Positions 45,915-55,491 of a DNA stretch of 64,000 bases are shown piece by piece; positions within the stretch are counted from its first letter, which is position 1, and each line of letters starts with the position of its first letter. The notes below the pieces were generated by a model. That model had not been told where the DNA came from and ran no database searches. It worked only from the letters and a program-made list of their open reading frames with translations. Location of the stretch: the NCBI RefSeq assembly GCF_044373315.1, contig NZ_JBILQK010000009.1, positions 1 through 64,000 of the forward strand. The letters run 5' to 3'. This DNA is from JACDQM01 sp044373315 (GTDB taxonomy: Bacteria > Pseudomonadota > Gammaproteobacteria > Burkholderiales > Burkholderiaceae_C). The position numbers were made by a program, and so were the translations under genes.

Positions 45915-46163
45915 TCAGGAGGGCTCACCACCGCCGCTCTCGGCAGCGTGGAAGTTCACGGCACGACCCGGCACGACGGTCGAGATGGCGTGTTTGTAGA
46001 CCATCTGGGTTACGGTATTGCGCAACAGCACCACATACTGGTCAAAGGACTCGATATGACCTTGCAGCTTGATGCCGTTGACCAGATAGATCGACACCGG
46101 CACATGTTCTTTGCGCAGCAGGTTCAGAAAAGGATCTTGCAAGAGTTGTCCTTTGTTGCTCAC
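45915..46163 (-). CDS. hfq: RNA chaperone Hfq
   Basis: Hfq is the hexameric Sm-like protein that pairs small RNAs with mRNAs. It starts at GTG (46163) after CGGAGC and is 82 residues. The Sm1 motif (KGQLLQDPFLNLLRKEHVPV then LVNGIKLQGHIESFDQYVVLL) and Sm2 motif (YKHAISTVVP) are complete, with the distal and proximal RNA-contact residues Q8, F39-like aromatic and the K56-H57 pair equivalents present (YKHA). It precedes hflX, the common order. Confidence 0.97.
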   Translation of the reverse strand: MSNKGQLLQDPFLNLLRKEHVPVSIYLVNGIKLQGHIESFDQYVVLLRNTVTQMVYKHAISTVVPGRAVNFHAAESGGGEPS

Positions 46164-46226
46164 GATATTTGCTCCGTGTTGAGTGAGTGGTTGACTCGGT
46201 TTCGGCACCTTAACACAGGGCCATGC

Positions 46227-46244
46227 GCCCTGCTGCTGCAGGGC
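46227..46244 (-). repeat. 7-bp hairpin between der and hfq
   Basis: GCCCTGC/GCAGGGC around a 4-base loop lies 7 bases after the der stop. It has no T-tract and is probably a 3'-end structure or weak terminator. The 88-base gap likely also holds an hfq promoter, which I cannot assign. Confidence 0.4.
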
Positions 46245-46251
46245 TGGGGAC

Positions 46252-47583
46252 TTACTCGTCCTTGAAAGGATTCTTGGAGGAGCGCAATTCGATACGCAGC
46301 GGCGTTCCCACCAGCTTGTAGTGGGCGCGGATGCGGGCTTCCAGATAACGCTTGTAGACCTCGGTGACGCCTTCCAGCGAGTTGCCGTGGATCACGACGA
46401 TGGGCGGGTTCATGCCCCCCTGATGCGCATAACGCAACTTGGGTCGGAAATGCCCGCTGCGCTTGGGCGTCTGGTGCTCGACCGCTTCCTGGATCAGGCG
46501 GGTCAGCACTGGCGTGGTCATCTTCTTGTAGGCCGACGCATAGGCATCCGCCATCGCGTTCCACAGCGGGCCCAGGCCTTGGCGCTTAAGCGCCGAGATG
46601 TGGTGAACAGGCGCAAACTTCAGGAATGCCAACCGGTGCTCGATGGAACGCGCGAGCTGCTCTCGCTGGTAGCTGTCGATCGCATCCCACTTGTTGATCG
46701 CCAGCACGACGGCACGCCCGCTTTCAAGTATGTAGCCAGCGATATGCGCATCCTGATCGGTTACGCCCTGGGTCGCATCCAGCAGCAGCAGCACCACATG
46801 GGCATCGGCGATGGCTTGCAAGGTCTTGACCACCGAGAACTTCTCGATCGCCTCGAACACCTTGCCCTTGCGGCGCAGGCCGGCGGTATCGATCAGCTGA
46901 AACTTCTGCCCATTGCGCTCGAAATCCACGGCGATCGCGTCGCGCGTGGTTCCAGGCATGTCGAAGGCCACCAGGCGCTCCTCGCCCAGCCAGGTGTTGA
47001 TCAGCGTGCTCTTGCCCACATTGGGGCGGCCAGCCACCGCCAGCCGGATCACGCCTTCGTGTTCCTCTTCGGCGGGCTCGTTCTCGTCCGACTGAAACGG
47101 CTCCAACACCGCCTCCAGCAGGCTGCGAATGCCCTGGCCGTGGGCGGCAGAGACCGGGTGCGGCTCGCCCATACCCAGCTCATGGAACTCGGCCAGCAGC
47201 GGCGAGTCGCTCATGCCTTCGGCCTTGTTGACAGCCAGGTGAACGCGCTTGTTGGCCTGGCGCAGATAACGCGCAATGTCCTGATCCTGGCCCGACAGAC
47301 CGGTCCGCACATCGACGACGAAGATCACCGCATCCGCTTCGGCCACGGCCTGGCGAGTCTGCTTGGCCATTTCCTTGACGATACCGGTGGTGCTGTCCGG
47401 CTCGAAACCGCCGGTGTCGACCACGATGAACTCTTGATCACCCTGGCGGCCATCACCGTAGTGACGGTCACGCGTCAGGCCGGCAAAGTCCGCCACGATG
47501 GCATCGCGGCTCTTGGTCATCCGGTTGAAGAGCGTGGACTTGCCCACGTTGGGTCGTCCGACCAGGGCGATGACGGGTTTCAT
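46252..47583 (-). CDS. der: GTPase Der (EngA)
   Basis: Der is an essential double GTPase for 50S assembly. The 443-residue product has two G domains, each with its P-loop: VGRPNVGKSTLFN at the start and AGRPNVGKSTLIN near residue 190. DTGGFEPDS and DTAGLRRKGK are the G3 regions, NKAEG and NKWD the G4 motifs, and a KH-like C-terminal domain follows. Complete. It starts 40 bases after bamB; the hisS-yfgM-bamB-der order is classic. Confidence 0.98.
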   Translation of the reverse strand: MKPVIALVGRPNVGKSTLFNRMTKSRDAIVADFAGLTRDRHYGDGRQGDQEFIVVDTGGFEPDSTTGIVKEMAKQTRQAVAEADAVIFVVDVRTGLSGQDQDIARYLRQANKRVHLAVNKAEGMSDSPLLAEFHELGMGEPHPVSAAHGQGIRSLLEAVLEPFQSDENEPAEEEHEGVIRLAVAGRPNVGKSTLINTWLGEERLVAFDMPGTTRDAIAVDFERNGQKFQLIDTAGLRRKGKVFEAIEKFSVVKTLQAIADAHVVLLLLDATQGVTDQDAHIAGYILESGRAVVLAINKWDAIDSYQREQLARSIEHRLAFLKFAPVHHISALKRQGLGPLWNAMADAYASAYKKMTTPVLTRLIQEAVEHQTPKRSGHFRPKLRYAHQGGMNPPIVVIHGNSLEGVTEVYKRYLEARIRAHYKLVGTPLRIELRSSKNPFKDE

Positions 47584-47623
47584 GTTCTTATTGTTCTCTC
47601 AGGGTCAAGTCAGTGCTGCCGTC

Positions 47624-48757
47624 TTACTGCGGTCGCATGGCGTAGAGGCCACCCTTGCGCGTAACGACCAGCACCGTGTTGCCGATGGCGACCGGCGCCA
47701 CGGTGATTTCGGAACCATCGGTGGGCAGGCGCAGCAGGGTCTTGCCACTGTCGCGCGCCAGGAAGTGCACATAGCCTTCGTAGTCGCCAAACACGACGGT
47801 GGCGCCTACGACAAGCGGTGCGCTCAACTTGCGCTGCGTGAACTGCTCGGCTGTCCAGGCGACGTCGCCATTGGCGATCTTCCAAGCGCTGATGCGGTCC
47901 GAAGCATCGGCGCCGATGACGAACTCCGCATCGCCACTGACACCCTGGCGGCCGGCATTGTTGCGGCTCCAGAGCATCGAGCCACGTTCTGCATTGACAC
48001 AGCCGACCGCCGACTGGAAGGCGCGGGCACACAGCAGTTCGCCCTGACGGAACATCGGCGCCACCAGGTCGGCCAGACGCTCGACCTCGTTGGTGCCGCG
48101 CGGATTGGCCACATTCGCCTCCCAGCGCAGCGTGCCGCGCAGAGGGTCGACACCGGCCAGACGCGGGCCCTGCCCCACCACCAGGGTGTCCTTGTAGGCA
48201 GCAATCACACCGGGCTGCGACAAGGTCAGCGGCTCGCCGGGGCGGCGCAGATCCCACAGACGCCGGCCGTCCAGCGCATCGAAGGCCAACACAGCGCGAT
48301 CAACCGTCAGCACGAACACGCGCTCACCGGCTACCAAAGGCGCCGCGAACACCGGCGAATTCAAAGGCTTGCGCCACAGCGGCTTGCCGGCATCCAGCAC
48401 CACCAGCTCATTGCCACGCGTGACGACGGCGGCAAAACGGCCATCGCTGCCCACGCCAGCAGCCAGCTTGCCGAGCGGCTCACTGCGCCACAGCACGCTG
48501 CCAGTGCCGGCTTGCAAGGCTTGAACCACCCCGTCACCCCCGGCGACGATGAACTGCTCACCCCTCGCCGCCACAGACAGCGGGAAGCCCGGGCTGTCGA
48601 GTTGGCTATTCCAGACCACGCGGCCGGCAATCGAGGGCGTGAGAGCTTCAAGCGCCGCGGGCTTGACGGCCGGGCCGCTGCTGAAGATCGAGCAGGCTGA
48701 CAGAAGCAGCGCGGCGCCAAGGGCGCTCAGCGAATGACGATAGGCAGCAATGCTCAC
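47624..48757 (-). CDS. bamB: Outer membrane assembly lipoprotein BamB
   Basis: BamB is a beta-propeller lipoprotein that supports BamA. The 377-residue precursor has a lipobox LLSAC with C22 as the lipidated residue, then PQQ-type propeller blades (VVWNSQLDSPG; GSVLWRSEPLGKLAAG; GRRLWDLRRPGEP; GTLRWEANVANPRG). It starts at GTG, overlapping the yfgM stop as GTGA. Length is close to the E. coli protein (392). Confidence 0.96.
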   Translation of the reverse strand: MSIAAYRHSLSALGAALLLSACSIFSSGPAVKPAALEALTPSIAGRVVWNSQLDSPGFPLSVAARGEQFIVAGGDGVVQALQAGTGSVLWRSEPLGKLAAGVGSDGRFAAVVTRGNELVVLDAGKPLWRKPLNSPVFAAPLVAGERVFVLTVDRAVLAFDALDGRRLWDLRRPGEPLTLSQPGVIAAYKDTLVVGQGPRLAGVDPLRGTLRWEANVANPRGTNEVERLADLVAPMFRQGELLCARAFQSAVGCVNAERGSMLWSRNNAGRQGVSGDAEFVIGADASDRISAWKIANGDVAWTAEQFTQRKLSAPLVVGATVVFGDYEGYVHFLARDSGKTLLRLPTDGSEITVAPVAIGNTVLVVTRKGGLYAMRPQ

Positions 48758-49434
48758 TGTTTGGCTCCCTTGGGCGCAGAAGCGGCTTCGTCCGGCGCGG
48801 CAACACCCAGGCTCGCCAGCTTGGCTTCGATCACACGGCGGTAATCAAGCTTGGGTTCCATTGCAGCAAAGGCCTTCTGGTACTCGGCCTTGGCCTGGTC
48901 GGGCTTGCCCGTCAGCAGAGCTAGGTCGCCGCGTCGGTCCGCAACCAGCGCCGAAAACTCGACACCCTTGACGCCGTCCAGCGTCTTAGCTGCCTCGTCA
49001 TACTGCTTAGCATCCGCTTGCAGGCCGGCCAGACGCAGACGGGCGATGTCGCGGTACTCGGATTCGACGGCGTTCTCGGCTGCCCAGCTCAGGCTGGCGC
49101 GCGCTGCATCAGCCTGCTCCTTGTCGAGCTGCACCTTGGCTGCCAGCAAGGCAGCCTGCGCGGCATAGGTGGTCCTAGGAAAGCGTTCCTTCAGATCCGC
49201 CATCACGCGGCCCGCCTTCTCCGCGTCGCCGGCCTTGACGGCACGGTCCAGCTCGTCATACATCGTGGCGGCCTTGACCGCCTGCTCACGCTGCCAGTAC
49301 TGCCAGCCGGTCCAGCCAGCAAAGGCCAGCAGGATCAAGGTCAGCAGCCAGGTGATCAGGTTGCCGTAGCGCTTCCAGAAAGCCTTCAGCTGTTCCAGCT
49401 GTTCTTGTTCTTCGAGATCGAGATGCGACGCCAT
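48754..49434 (-). CDS. yfgM: YfgM-family inner-membrane TPR protein
   Basis: The 226-residue product has an N-terminal cytoplasmic segment (LEEQEQLEQLKAFWKRYGN), one membrane helix (LITWLLTLILLAFAGWTGW) and a periplasmic TPR-like domain (DAEKAGRVMADLKERFPRTT). E. coli YfgM associates with the SecYEG translocon and PpiD and affects envelope stress. Position between hisS and bamB is the same as in E. coli. It ends with an Ala-rich tail. Confidence 0.92.
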   Translation of the reverse strand: MASHLDLEEQEQLEQLKAFWKRYGNLITWLLTLILLAFAGWTGWQYWQREQAVKAATMYDELDRAVKAGDAEKAGRVMADLKERFPRTTYAAQAALLAAKVQLDKEQADAARASLSWAAENAVESEYRDIARLRLAGLQADAKQYDEAAKTLDGVKGVEFSALVADRRGDLALLTGKPDQAKAEYQKAFAAMEPKLDYRRVIEAKLASLGVAAPDEAASAPKGAKQ

Positions 49435-49478
49435 GTGAAGCTTTGTGGGCTAGAGGTGTAAGGGGTAAAGAGCCGCGA

Positions 49479-50789
49479 TTATGCGTTGAGCAGCTCGGAG
49501 GCCCAGTCGGAAGCCGCATCGATGCGACGGGTGTATTGCGCCGCGCCTTCGTTGCGCAGCGGCTTGATCGAGACCATGCCCTGGGCCAGTTCGTCCTCGC
49601 CGAACACCAGGGCATAGGCTGCGCCGCTGGCATCAGCCTTCTTGAACTGGGATTTCATGCTGGACTGGCCCGGATGCAGAATCACGCTGACGCCCGCTGC
49701 GCGCAGAACTTCCAGCGCGACCATCACCTGGGGCAAGCCCTGAGCCGAGGGCACGACCGCGTAGGCATCGGGGGCCGGCGCGGCGGGCGCCACGCCCACC
49801 TCTTCCAGCAACAGCAACATGCGTTCCATGCCCATACCGAAGCCAACGGCCGGCGTGGGCTTGCCGCCCAATTGCTCGATGAGGCCGTCATAGCGGCCGC
49901 CGCCGCAGACCGTCCCCTGGGAACCCAGCTTCTCGGTCACCCACTCGAACACAGTGAGGTTGTAGTAGTCCAGGCCGCGCACCAGGCGCGGGTTGAGGGT
50001 GTAGGCAATGCCGGCCGCATCCAGGATGGCGCGCACGCCGTTGAAATGCGCCAGAGAGGCCTCGCCCAGGAAGTCCAGCAGCTTGGGCGCTGCATTGGCC
50101 ATGTCCTGCAGGGCCGGGTTCTTGGTGTCCAGCACGCGCAGCGGGTTGGTGTACATGCGGCGTTGGCTATCCTCGTCCAGCAGGGCCTTGTGCGCTTCCA
50201 GGTGGAGCACCAGGGCCTCGCGGTGGGCGCGGCGCTCCTCGGGCGCACCCAGGCAGTTCAGTTCCAGGCGAACATGTTCGCCGTCCTTAAGGCCCAGTTC
50301 GCGCAGCAGACGGCAGCCAAGCAGGATGACCTCGGCGTCCACATCCGGACCGTGGAAGCCCAGGGCCTCCACGCCCATCTGGTGGAACTGGCGGTAGCGC
50401 CCCTTCTGCGGCTTCTCGCGGCGGAACATGGGGCCGAAGTAGTAGAGCCGGCGGCCCGAATCGCGCAGGAAGCTGTGCTCGATCATGGCGCGCACCACAC
50501 CCGCAGTCATCTCGGGGCGCAGGGCCAGATGCTCTGCCTGGCCATGCTTGTCGGCACGGTCCTCGAAGGCATACATCTCCTTCTCGACGATATCGGTCAC
50601 CTCGCCGATGCCTCGCACGAACAGCGCCGTGGGTTCGACGATGGGCGTGCGCACGTTCTGGTAGCCATAGCGCTGCAGCACCGAGCGCATCTTGGCTTCC
50701 AGCCACTCCCAGCGCGCCGAGTCTGGCGGCAGGATGTCGTTCATGCCCTTCACAGCCTGCAAGGGCTGGAGCTTCTTCTGTTCGGTCAT
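49479..50789 (-). CDS. hisS: Histidine--tRNA ligase
   Basis: HisS charges tRNA-His. The 436-residue class II enzyme has AVKGMNDILPPDSARWEWLE at the start, motif 2 PMFRREKPQKGRYRQFHQMG, the histidine-specific GLDYYNLTVFEW and GGGRYDGLIEQLGG, and the C-terminal anticodon-binding domain (VSVILHPGQSSMKSQFKKAD). It is full length; the related subunit HisZ is at 40936-42099. It starts 21 bases after ispG. Confidence 0.98.
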   Translation of the reverse strand: MTEQKKLQPLQAVKGMNDILPPDSARWEWLEAKMRSVLQRYGYQNVRTPIVEPTALFVRGIGEVTDIVEKEMYAFEDRADKHGQAEHLALRPEMTAGVVRAMIEHSFLRDSGRRLYYFGPMFRREKPQKGRYRQFHQMGVEALGFHGPDVDAEVILLGCRLLRELGLKDGEHVRLELNCLGAPEERRAHREALVLHLEAHKALLDEDSQRRMYTNPLRVLDTKNPALQDMANAAPKLLDFLGEASLAHFNGVRAILDAAGIAYTLNPRLVRGLDYYNLTVFEWVTEKLGSQGTVCGGGRYDGLIEQLGGKPTPAVGFGMGMERMLLLLEEVGVAPAAPAPDAYAVVPSAQGLPQVMVALEVLRAAGVSVILHPGQSSMKSQFKKADASGAAYALVFGEDELAQGMVSIKPLRNEGAAQYTRRIDAASDWASELLNA

Positions 50790-50810
50790 TGTTGTTCTTC
50801 GCGCTCGGGC

Positions 50811-52094
50811 TCAGGCAGCTGCGCCACCAAAGCGCTTCTCGATGTAGTTCTCGACCAGCGCGTGGAACTCGCTGGCGATGTTTTCGCCGCGCAGCGTCAG
50901 AGCCTTCTCTCCGTCGATGAAGACAGGTGCCGCAGGCGCCTCGCCCGTCCCCGGGAGGCTGATGCCGATGTCGGCATGCTTGCTCTCGCCGGGTCCATTG
51001 ACGATGCAGCCCATGACTGCGACCTTAAGGTTCTCCACGCCAGGGTATTTGCCGCGCCAGATCGGCATCTGTGCACGCAGGAAATCGTCGATCTGCTTGG
51101 CCAACTCCTGGAAGGTGGTGCTGGTGGTGCGCCCGCAGCCTGGGCAGGCCGTCACACTGGGGTTGAAGGCGCGCAGGCCCAGCGACTGCAGGATCTCCAG
51201 CGCGACCGCCACTTCCTGGGTGCGTGACTCGCCAGGTTGCGGCGTAAGGGAGACGCGGATAGTGTCGCCAATGCCCTCCTGCAGCAGCACCGCCAGCGCC
51301 GTAGCTGAAGCCACCGTGCCTTTGGTACCCATGCCTGCCTCGGTCAGGCCGAGATGAAGCGCGTAATCGCAGCGCTCGTTCAGCGCGCGATAGACCGAGA
51401 TCAGGTCCTGCACACCGCTGACCTTGCAGCTGATGATGATGTTGTCCGGGTTCATGCCCAGCTCGCGCGCATACTCGGCCGAGCTAAGCGCCGACTGGAT
51501 CAATGCCTGATACATCACCTGCTGACTATCCCAGGGCTGCTGGCGCTTGGCGTTCTCGTCCATCATCGCGGCGAGCAGCTCCTGATCCAGACTGCCCCAG
51601 TTGACGCCGATGCGCACGACCTTGTCGTACTTGATCGCCGCCTCGATCATCTGCGCGAACTGACGGTCCTTCTTGTCGCCCTTGCCCACATTGCCAGGGT
51701 TGATGCGGTACTTGGACAGGGCCTGTGCCATGGCCGGATAGTCGGTCAGCAGGCGATGGCCGTTGTAGTGGAAGTCGCCGACCAACGGCACATCGATGCC
51801 CATGCGGTCGAGTTGCTCGCGGATGTGCGGCACAGCCTCGGCGGCCTCAGGCGTATTGACAGTTATGCGCACCAACTCCGATCCAGCGATCGCCAGTTCC
51901 TTGACCTGGATCGCCGTGCCGATCACGTCCACCGTGTCGGTGTTGGTCATCGATTGCACACGCACCGGGGCGTCGCCACCGATGGTTACGATCCGCGAAC
52001 CGCAGCGCACGGTGGCCTGACGGCTGCGACGAGCTCCCGGCCGGGCGGCTGCGATCATGTCCAGACCAGCGCGCAAATTGCTGCTCTCACTCAT
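50811..52094 (-). CDS. ispG: 4-hydroxy-3-methylbut-2-en-1-yl diphosphate synthase
   Basis: IspG (GcpE) is the [4Fe-4S] enzyme of the sixth MEP-pathway step. The 427-residue product has VQSMTNTDTVDVIGTAIQV near the start, INPGNVGKGDKKD, the cluster cysteines in TACPGCGRT and later VMGCIVNGPGESKHADIGIS. Length matches the bacterial form without the plant-type insertion. It is followed by hisS; dxr of the same pathway is at 25900-27111. Confidence 0.98.
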   Translation of the reverse strand: MSESSNLRAGLDMIAAARPGARRSRQATVRCGSRIVTIGGDAPVRVQSMTNTDTVDVIGTAIQVKELAIAGSELVRITVNTPEAAEAVPHIREQLDRMGIDVPLVGDFHYNGHRLLTDYPAMAQALSKYRINPGNVGKGDKKDRQFAQMIEAAIKYDKVVRIGVNWGSLDQELLAAMMDENAKRQQPWDSQQVMYQALIQSALSSAEYARELGMNPDNIIISCKVSGVQDLISVYRALNERCDYALHLGLTEAGMGTKGTVASATALAVLLQEGIGDTIRVSLTPQPGESRTQEVAVALEILQSLGLRAFNPSVTACPGCGRTTSTTFQELAKQIDDFLRAQMPIWRGKYPGVENLKVAVMGCIVNGPGESKHADIGISLPGTGEAPAAPVFIDGEKALTLRGENIASEFHALVENYIEKRFGGAAA

Positions 52095-52122
52095 ATTCGA
52101 TCTATTGCTCAGTTGAGAGGGT

Positions 52123-53016
52123 TCAGTTCAGTTCGATGCGTGCCACATTGTCCTTGGACCGCGCCAGCAGATCGAAGGGCACACCACGCAGCGTCAGCTC
52201 AGTGCCGGCCACATTGCCCACGCGCAGCCGGGCCGGAAGGGCGAGCTCAAGTTCAGCCTGTTCTTCGGCGCGCATCAGCTTGGAATACACCACCTGCCCG
52301 CGCGCATCAGTCAGCTCCACCCAGGTTTCTGCGCTGGCGCGCAAGCGCACCGGCGCCATGCCAGGCTGCGCCGAGACGGCGACGCCGGATGGTGGCGCCG
52401 ATGGCGGGGCAGGCGGCACGGTCAGCAGTGGCTGCACCACAGCAACACTGGCAGCGACAGCCGGCGTCACGGCCGTTAGTGGTGGCTGCGCAGCAGCCTG
52501 GCTGGCTGGCAGATCGAGCGGCAGCAGCGGCGATGAGGCTTCACTGACCGCCGGCGCTGCACCGCCGAAGGCCGTCCAGCGCTCAGGCAAGAGATAGATC
52601 AACAGCGCAGCCAGCAGCAAAAGCAACGGCCCCCAGACCACCGGACGCTTGAAGGCATCGAAGGACATGCCTTCGTCCTGCGTCGGGCGCTCGCGGAAGG
52701 GCTGATTCAGACCGTAGGACACCCGTTCCAGCGAACCGCCGCTGCTGGGTGGCAACAAGGCGAGCACCGGCGCCGCATCCACCTTCAGCACGCGGCACAT
52801 CGCCGTGGCCAAAGCGCGCGCAAAAGTAGCGTCAGGCAGTGCCTGGTAGCGATCAGCCTCCAGGGCCTCCAGCTTCGATTGCGGCACCTTGAGCTGAACC
52901 GACAACGCGGCAATGTGCAGGCCTTTGGCCAGACGGGCCTGTTTCAGCAAGGCTCCGGCTGACAGCGCTGCCTTGGGAGCATCGCTGACGCCGGATTCAC
53001 TCAAGATCGCTGACAT
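52123..53016 (-). CDS. rodZ: RodZ-like helix-turn-helix membrane protein
   Basis: RodZ links MreB to the cell-wall elongation complex. The 297-residue product has an N-terminal HTH_25 domain (GALLKQARLAKGLHIAALSV; LPDATFARALATAMCRVLKV), one membrane helix (VVWGPLLLLLAALLIYLL), a Pro/Ala-rich periplasmic linker, and the C-terminal DUF4115 beta domain (LRASAETWVELTDARGQVVY). The ATG at 53016 has AAGGGG close upstream; an ATG at 53034 is the alternative. It sits between pilW and ispG, as in many proteobacteria. Confidence 0.92.
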   Translation of the reverse strand: MSAILSESGVSDAPKAALSAGALLKQARLAKGLHIAALSVQLKVPQSKLEALEADRYQALPDATFARALATAMCRVLKVDAAPVLALLPPSSGGSLERVSYGLNQPFRERPTQDEGMSFDAFKRPVVWGPLLLLLAALLIYLLPERWTAFGGAAPAVSEASSPLLPLDLPASQAAAQPPLTAVTPAVAASVAVVQPLLTVPPAPPSAPPSGVAVSAQPGMAPVRLRASAETWVELTDARGQVVYSKLMRAEEQAELELALPARLRVGNVAGTELTLRGVPFDLLARSKDNVARIELN

Positions 53017-53026
53017 CCGCTCCCCT

Positions 53027-53836
53027 TCATTCATCGTACTGGCCCTTGTCGAGCAGTTCTTTCTCACGCGACTGCGGGAAGCGCTGACGCAGTCGCTGGC
53101 TCAGCTCGTCAACGGTTGCGCGATTGCCCATCCGACGCTCAATGCGCAAGCCCAACCACAGGCTTTCCGCGTTGCTCAATTCGGGCTGGTCATTGACGCG
53201 TTTAGCGTAGAAGCGCGCACGCTCCAACTGGCCGGCACGGAACAGCACATCCGCCAGGTTGACCGCAATGGCCGGGCTGGCAGGGTCCATCTCGAAGGCG
53301 CGCGAGAGCGAGCGCTCAGCCTCGACCGGTCGGCCCGAACGGGCCTCGCACACGCCTTTGGCCAGCAGCGTGCGGCCCATGCCGCGGTACTGTGGCTGCG
53401 CAAGCGCAAGATCGAACTGCCCAAAGGCCTCGCTCCAGCGCCGCTGCTGACAGAGGAACCATCCGTAGTTGTGCAGCGTGTCGCCGTCGCGCGGGTAAAG
53501 GCTCAGCGTACGCCGAAAACTCTCGTCCGCCAGAGCCATCTCACCCAGGGCCGCGTAGACCAGGCCGCGCAGGTTGAGGGCCTCGCGATAGTCGGGCTTG
53601 GCGGCCAGGGACTGCTTGATCTCGTCAAGCGCGGTGTTGTGCTGTCCGCGCGCGAAGTAGCCGGCCGCGAGCTCAACACGCACAGCGGCGCGCCGATCAG
53701 CATCGGTCTGGTCGGACGCGGTACGCGGCTCGGAACCGCTGCCTGCCTGCGGACCGGCACATGCCGACAGCAACGCCAGCAAACCGGCACCAGCCAGCAA
53801 CTGCCACTGAGTGAACCTTTGGCGAAGTGCTCTCAT
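53027..53836 (-). CDS. pilW: Type IV pilus biogenesis/stability lipoprotein PilW (PilF)
   Basis: This is an outer-membrane pilotin-like lipoprotein that helps PilQ secretin assembly. The 269-residue precursor has a lipobox LLSAC with C26, then about six TPRs (AAGYFARGQHNTALDEIKQS; RGLVYAALGEMALADESFRR; LHNYGWFLCQQRRWSEAFGQ). Its start overlaps the rlmN stop (ATGA). The rlmN-pilW-rodZ-ispG order is the standard place for this gene. Confidence 0.94.
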   Translation of the reverse strand: MRALRQRFTQWQLLAGAGLLALLSACAGPQAGSGSEPRTASDQTDADRRAAVRVELAAGYFARGQHNTALDEIKQSLAAKPDYREALNLRGLVYAALGEMALADESFRRTLSLYPRDGDTLHNYGWFLCQQRRWSEAFGQFDLALAQPQYRGMGRTLLAKGVCEARSGRPVEAERSLSRAFEMDPASPAIAVNLADVLFRAGQLERARFYAKRVNDQPELSNAESLWLGLRIERRMGNRATVDELSQRLRQRFPQSREKELLDKGQYDE

Positions 53837-54975
53837 GGACGCGATGTCTCCTTGGCTGGAACAACCGTGCCGCGCCGATGCACCCGCACCGGTGCGCGCA
53901 CCATGCGCTCGTGAGCGCGGGTTCGGTCCTGCACTTCGCCGGCCAACTGGCCGCAGGCCGCATCGATATCGTCACCGCGCGTCTTGCGCACGGTGGTCAC
54001 CAACCCGGCCTTGATCAGCACCTCGGCAAACGCCATCACGCGCTCGCGAGAGCTGCGTTTCAGGCCCGAGGCAGGGAAGGGGTTGAAGGGAATCAGGTTC
54101 AGCTTGCACGAGACCTTGCCGCGCAGCAGTGCCACCAGTTCCTCGGCCTGCTCCGGCGAATCATTGACGCCGTCGAGCATGCAGTATTCAAAGGTGATGA
54201 AGTCGCGCGGCGCCTTGTCCAGATAGCGATTGCAGGCCTCGAGCAACTCGGCAATCGGGTATTTCTTGTTCAGCGGCACCAGCTGATCGCGTAGAGGATC
54301 ACTCGGTGCATGCAAGGACACCGCCAACGCCACCGGGCAATCGTCACGCAGCCGGTCGATCATGGGCACCACGCCCGAGGTCGACACGGTCACACGCCGG
54401 CGCGACAGGCCATAGCCATGGTCGTCCAGCATCACCTTGAGGGCTGGCACCAGCGCTGTGTAGTTCTGCAGCGGCTCACCCATACCCATCATCACCACAT
54501 TGGTGATCTGGCGTTCGGTGCTCTGGCCGCGCAGTCGCAGGCTGTGCTCGGCATACCAGAGCTGGGCCAGGATCTCCCAAGTCTCGAGGTTGCGGCTAAA
54601 GCCCTGGTGGCCGGTGGAGCAGAACCGGCAGCCGACGGCGCAGCCGGCCTGACTGGACACGCAAAGCGTGCCGCGGTCGTCTTCGGGAATGAATACCGCT
54701 TCGACGGCATTGCCGGCACCGACGTCGAACAACCATTTGATTGTGCCGTCGGTCGAAACATGTTCGGAGATCACGGGCAGCGCCGCGATATGGGCCTTGT
54801 CGCGCAGCTTCTCGCGCAAGGACTTGGCAAGGTCGCTCATCTGATCGAAATCAGCGGCGCCTTTCTGATGGATCCAACGAAACAGCTGGGTGGCGCGAAA
54901 ACGCTTTTCACCCAGCTGCTCGCAAAACGCAGCCAGGCCTTCCAGATCGAATCCAAGCAGGTTGACTGCGTTCAT
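53833..54975 (-). CDS. rlmN: Dual-specificity 23S rRNA/tRNA adenine-C2 methyltransferase RlmN
   Basis: RlmN methylates A2503 of 23S rRNA and A37 of some tRNAs. The 380-residue radical SAM enzyme has the cluster motif CAVGCRFC within SSQAGCAVGCRFCSTGHQGF, MGMGEPLQNY, SLHAPSDPLRDQLVPLNKKY, and near the C-terminus the second catalytic cysteine in RGDDIDAACGQLAGE. I chose the ATG at 54975, which has GGAGG seven bases upstream, over the ORF start at 55011. It lies 52 bases after ndk. Confidence 0.97.
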   Translation of the reverse strand: MNAVNLLGFDLEGLAAFCEQLGEKRFRATQLFRWIHQKGAADFDQMSDLAKSLREKLRDKAHIAALPVISEHVSTDGTIKWLFDVGAGNAVEAVFIPEDDRGTLCVSSQAGCAVGCRFCSTGHQGFSRNLETWEILAQLWYAEHSLRLRGQSTERQITNVVMMGMGEPLQNYTALVPALKVMLDDHGYGLSRRRVTVSTSGVVPMIDRLRDDCPVALAVSLHAPSDPLRDQLVPLNKKYPIAELLEACNRYLDKAPRDFITFEYCMLDGVNDSPEQAEELVALLRGKVSCKLNLIPFNPFPASGLKRSSRERVMAFAEVLIKAGLVTTVRKTRGDDIDAACGQLAGEVQDRTRAHERMVRAPVRVHRRGTVVPAKETSRP

Positions 54976-55027
54976 GGTCTTGCCTCCATCCATGGCCTCA
55001 TGGCCAGTCACCAGAGGCAGCGCCGAC

Positions 55028-55453
55028 TCAGCGGCTGTAAACGTTCATGCCAGGGAAGAAGAATGCCACTTCAGCTGCGGCGGTCTCGGGAGCGTCCGAG
55101 CCGTGCACGGCATTGGCATCGATGCTGTCGGCGAAATCGGCGCGGATGGTGCCTTTTTCGGCCTTCTTCGGGTCGGTAGCGCCCATCAGGTCGCGGTTCT
55201 TCAGGATGGCGCTCTCACCCTCCAGCGCCTGGATCATCACCGGGCCGGAGATCATGAAGCTGACCAGATCATTGAAGAAGGGGCGTGCCTTGTGCACGGC
55301 GTAGAAAGCTTCCGCTTCACCGCGCGACAGGTGAACCATCTTGGCAGCGACGACCTTCAGGCCGGCGCCTTCAAAACGGGCGTAGATCTGGCCGATCACG
55401 TTCTTGGCAACTGCGTCGGGCTTGATGATGGAAAGGGTACGTTCGATAGCCAT
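55028..55453 (-). CDS. ndk: Nucleoside diphosphate kinase
   Basis: Ndk equilibrates nucleoside triphosphate pools through a phosphohistidine. From the ATG at 55453 (AGGAG upstream) it is 141 residues, the family length. It begins MAIERTLSIIKPDAVAKNVI, and the active-site stretch is NAVHGSDAPETAAAEVAFFF with the catalytic histidine in NAVHGSD. A -10-like TACAAT (55497-55492) lies 39 bases before the start, so ndk probably has its own promoter after rluB. Confidence 0.98.
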   Translation of the reverse strand: MAIERTLSIIKPDAVAKNVIGQIYARFEGAGLKVVAAKMVHLSRGEAEAFYAVHKARPFFNDLVSFMISGPVMIQALEGESAILKNRDLMGATDPKKAEKGTIRADFADSIDANAVHGSDAPETAAAEVAFFFPGMNVYSR

Positions 55454-55491
55454 TTTTTTCTCCTGAAATCTGGGACTTGGCAAAGCTTTAG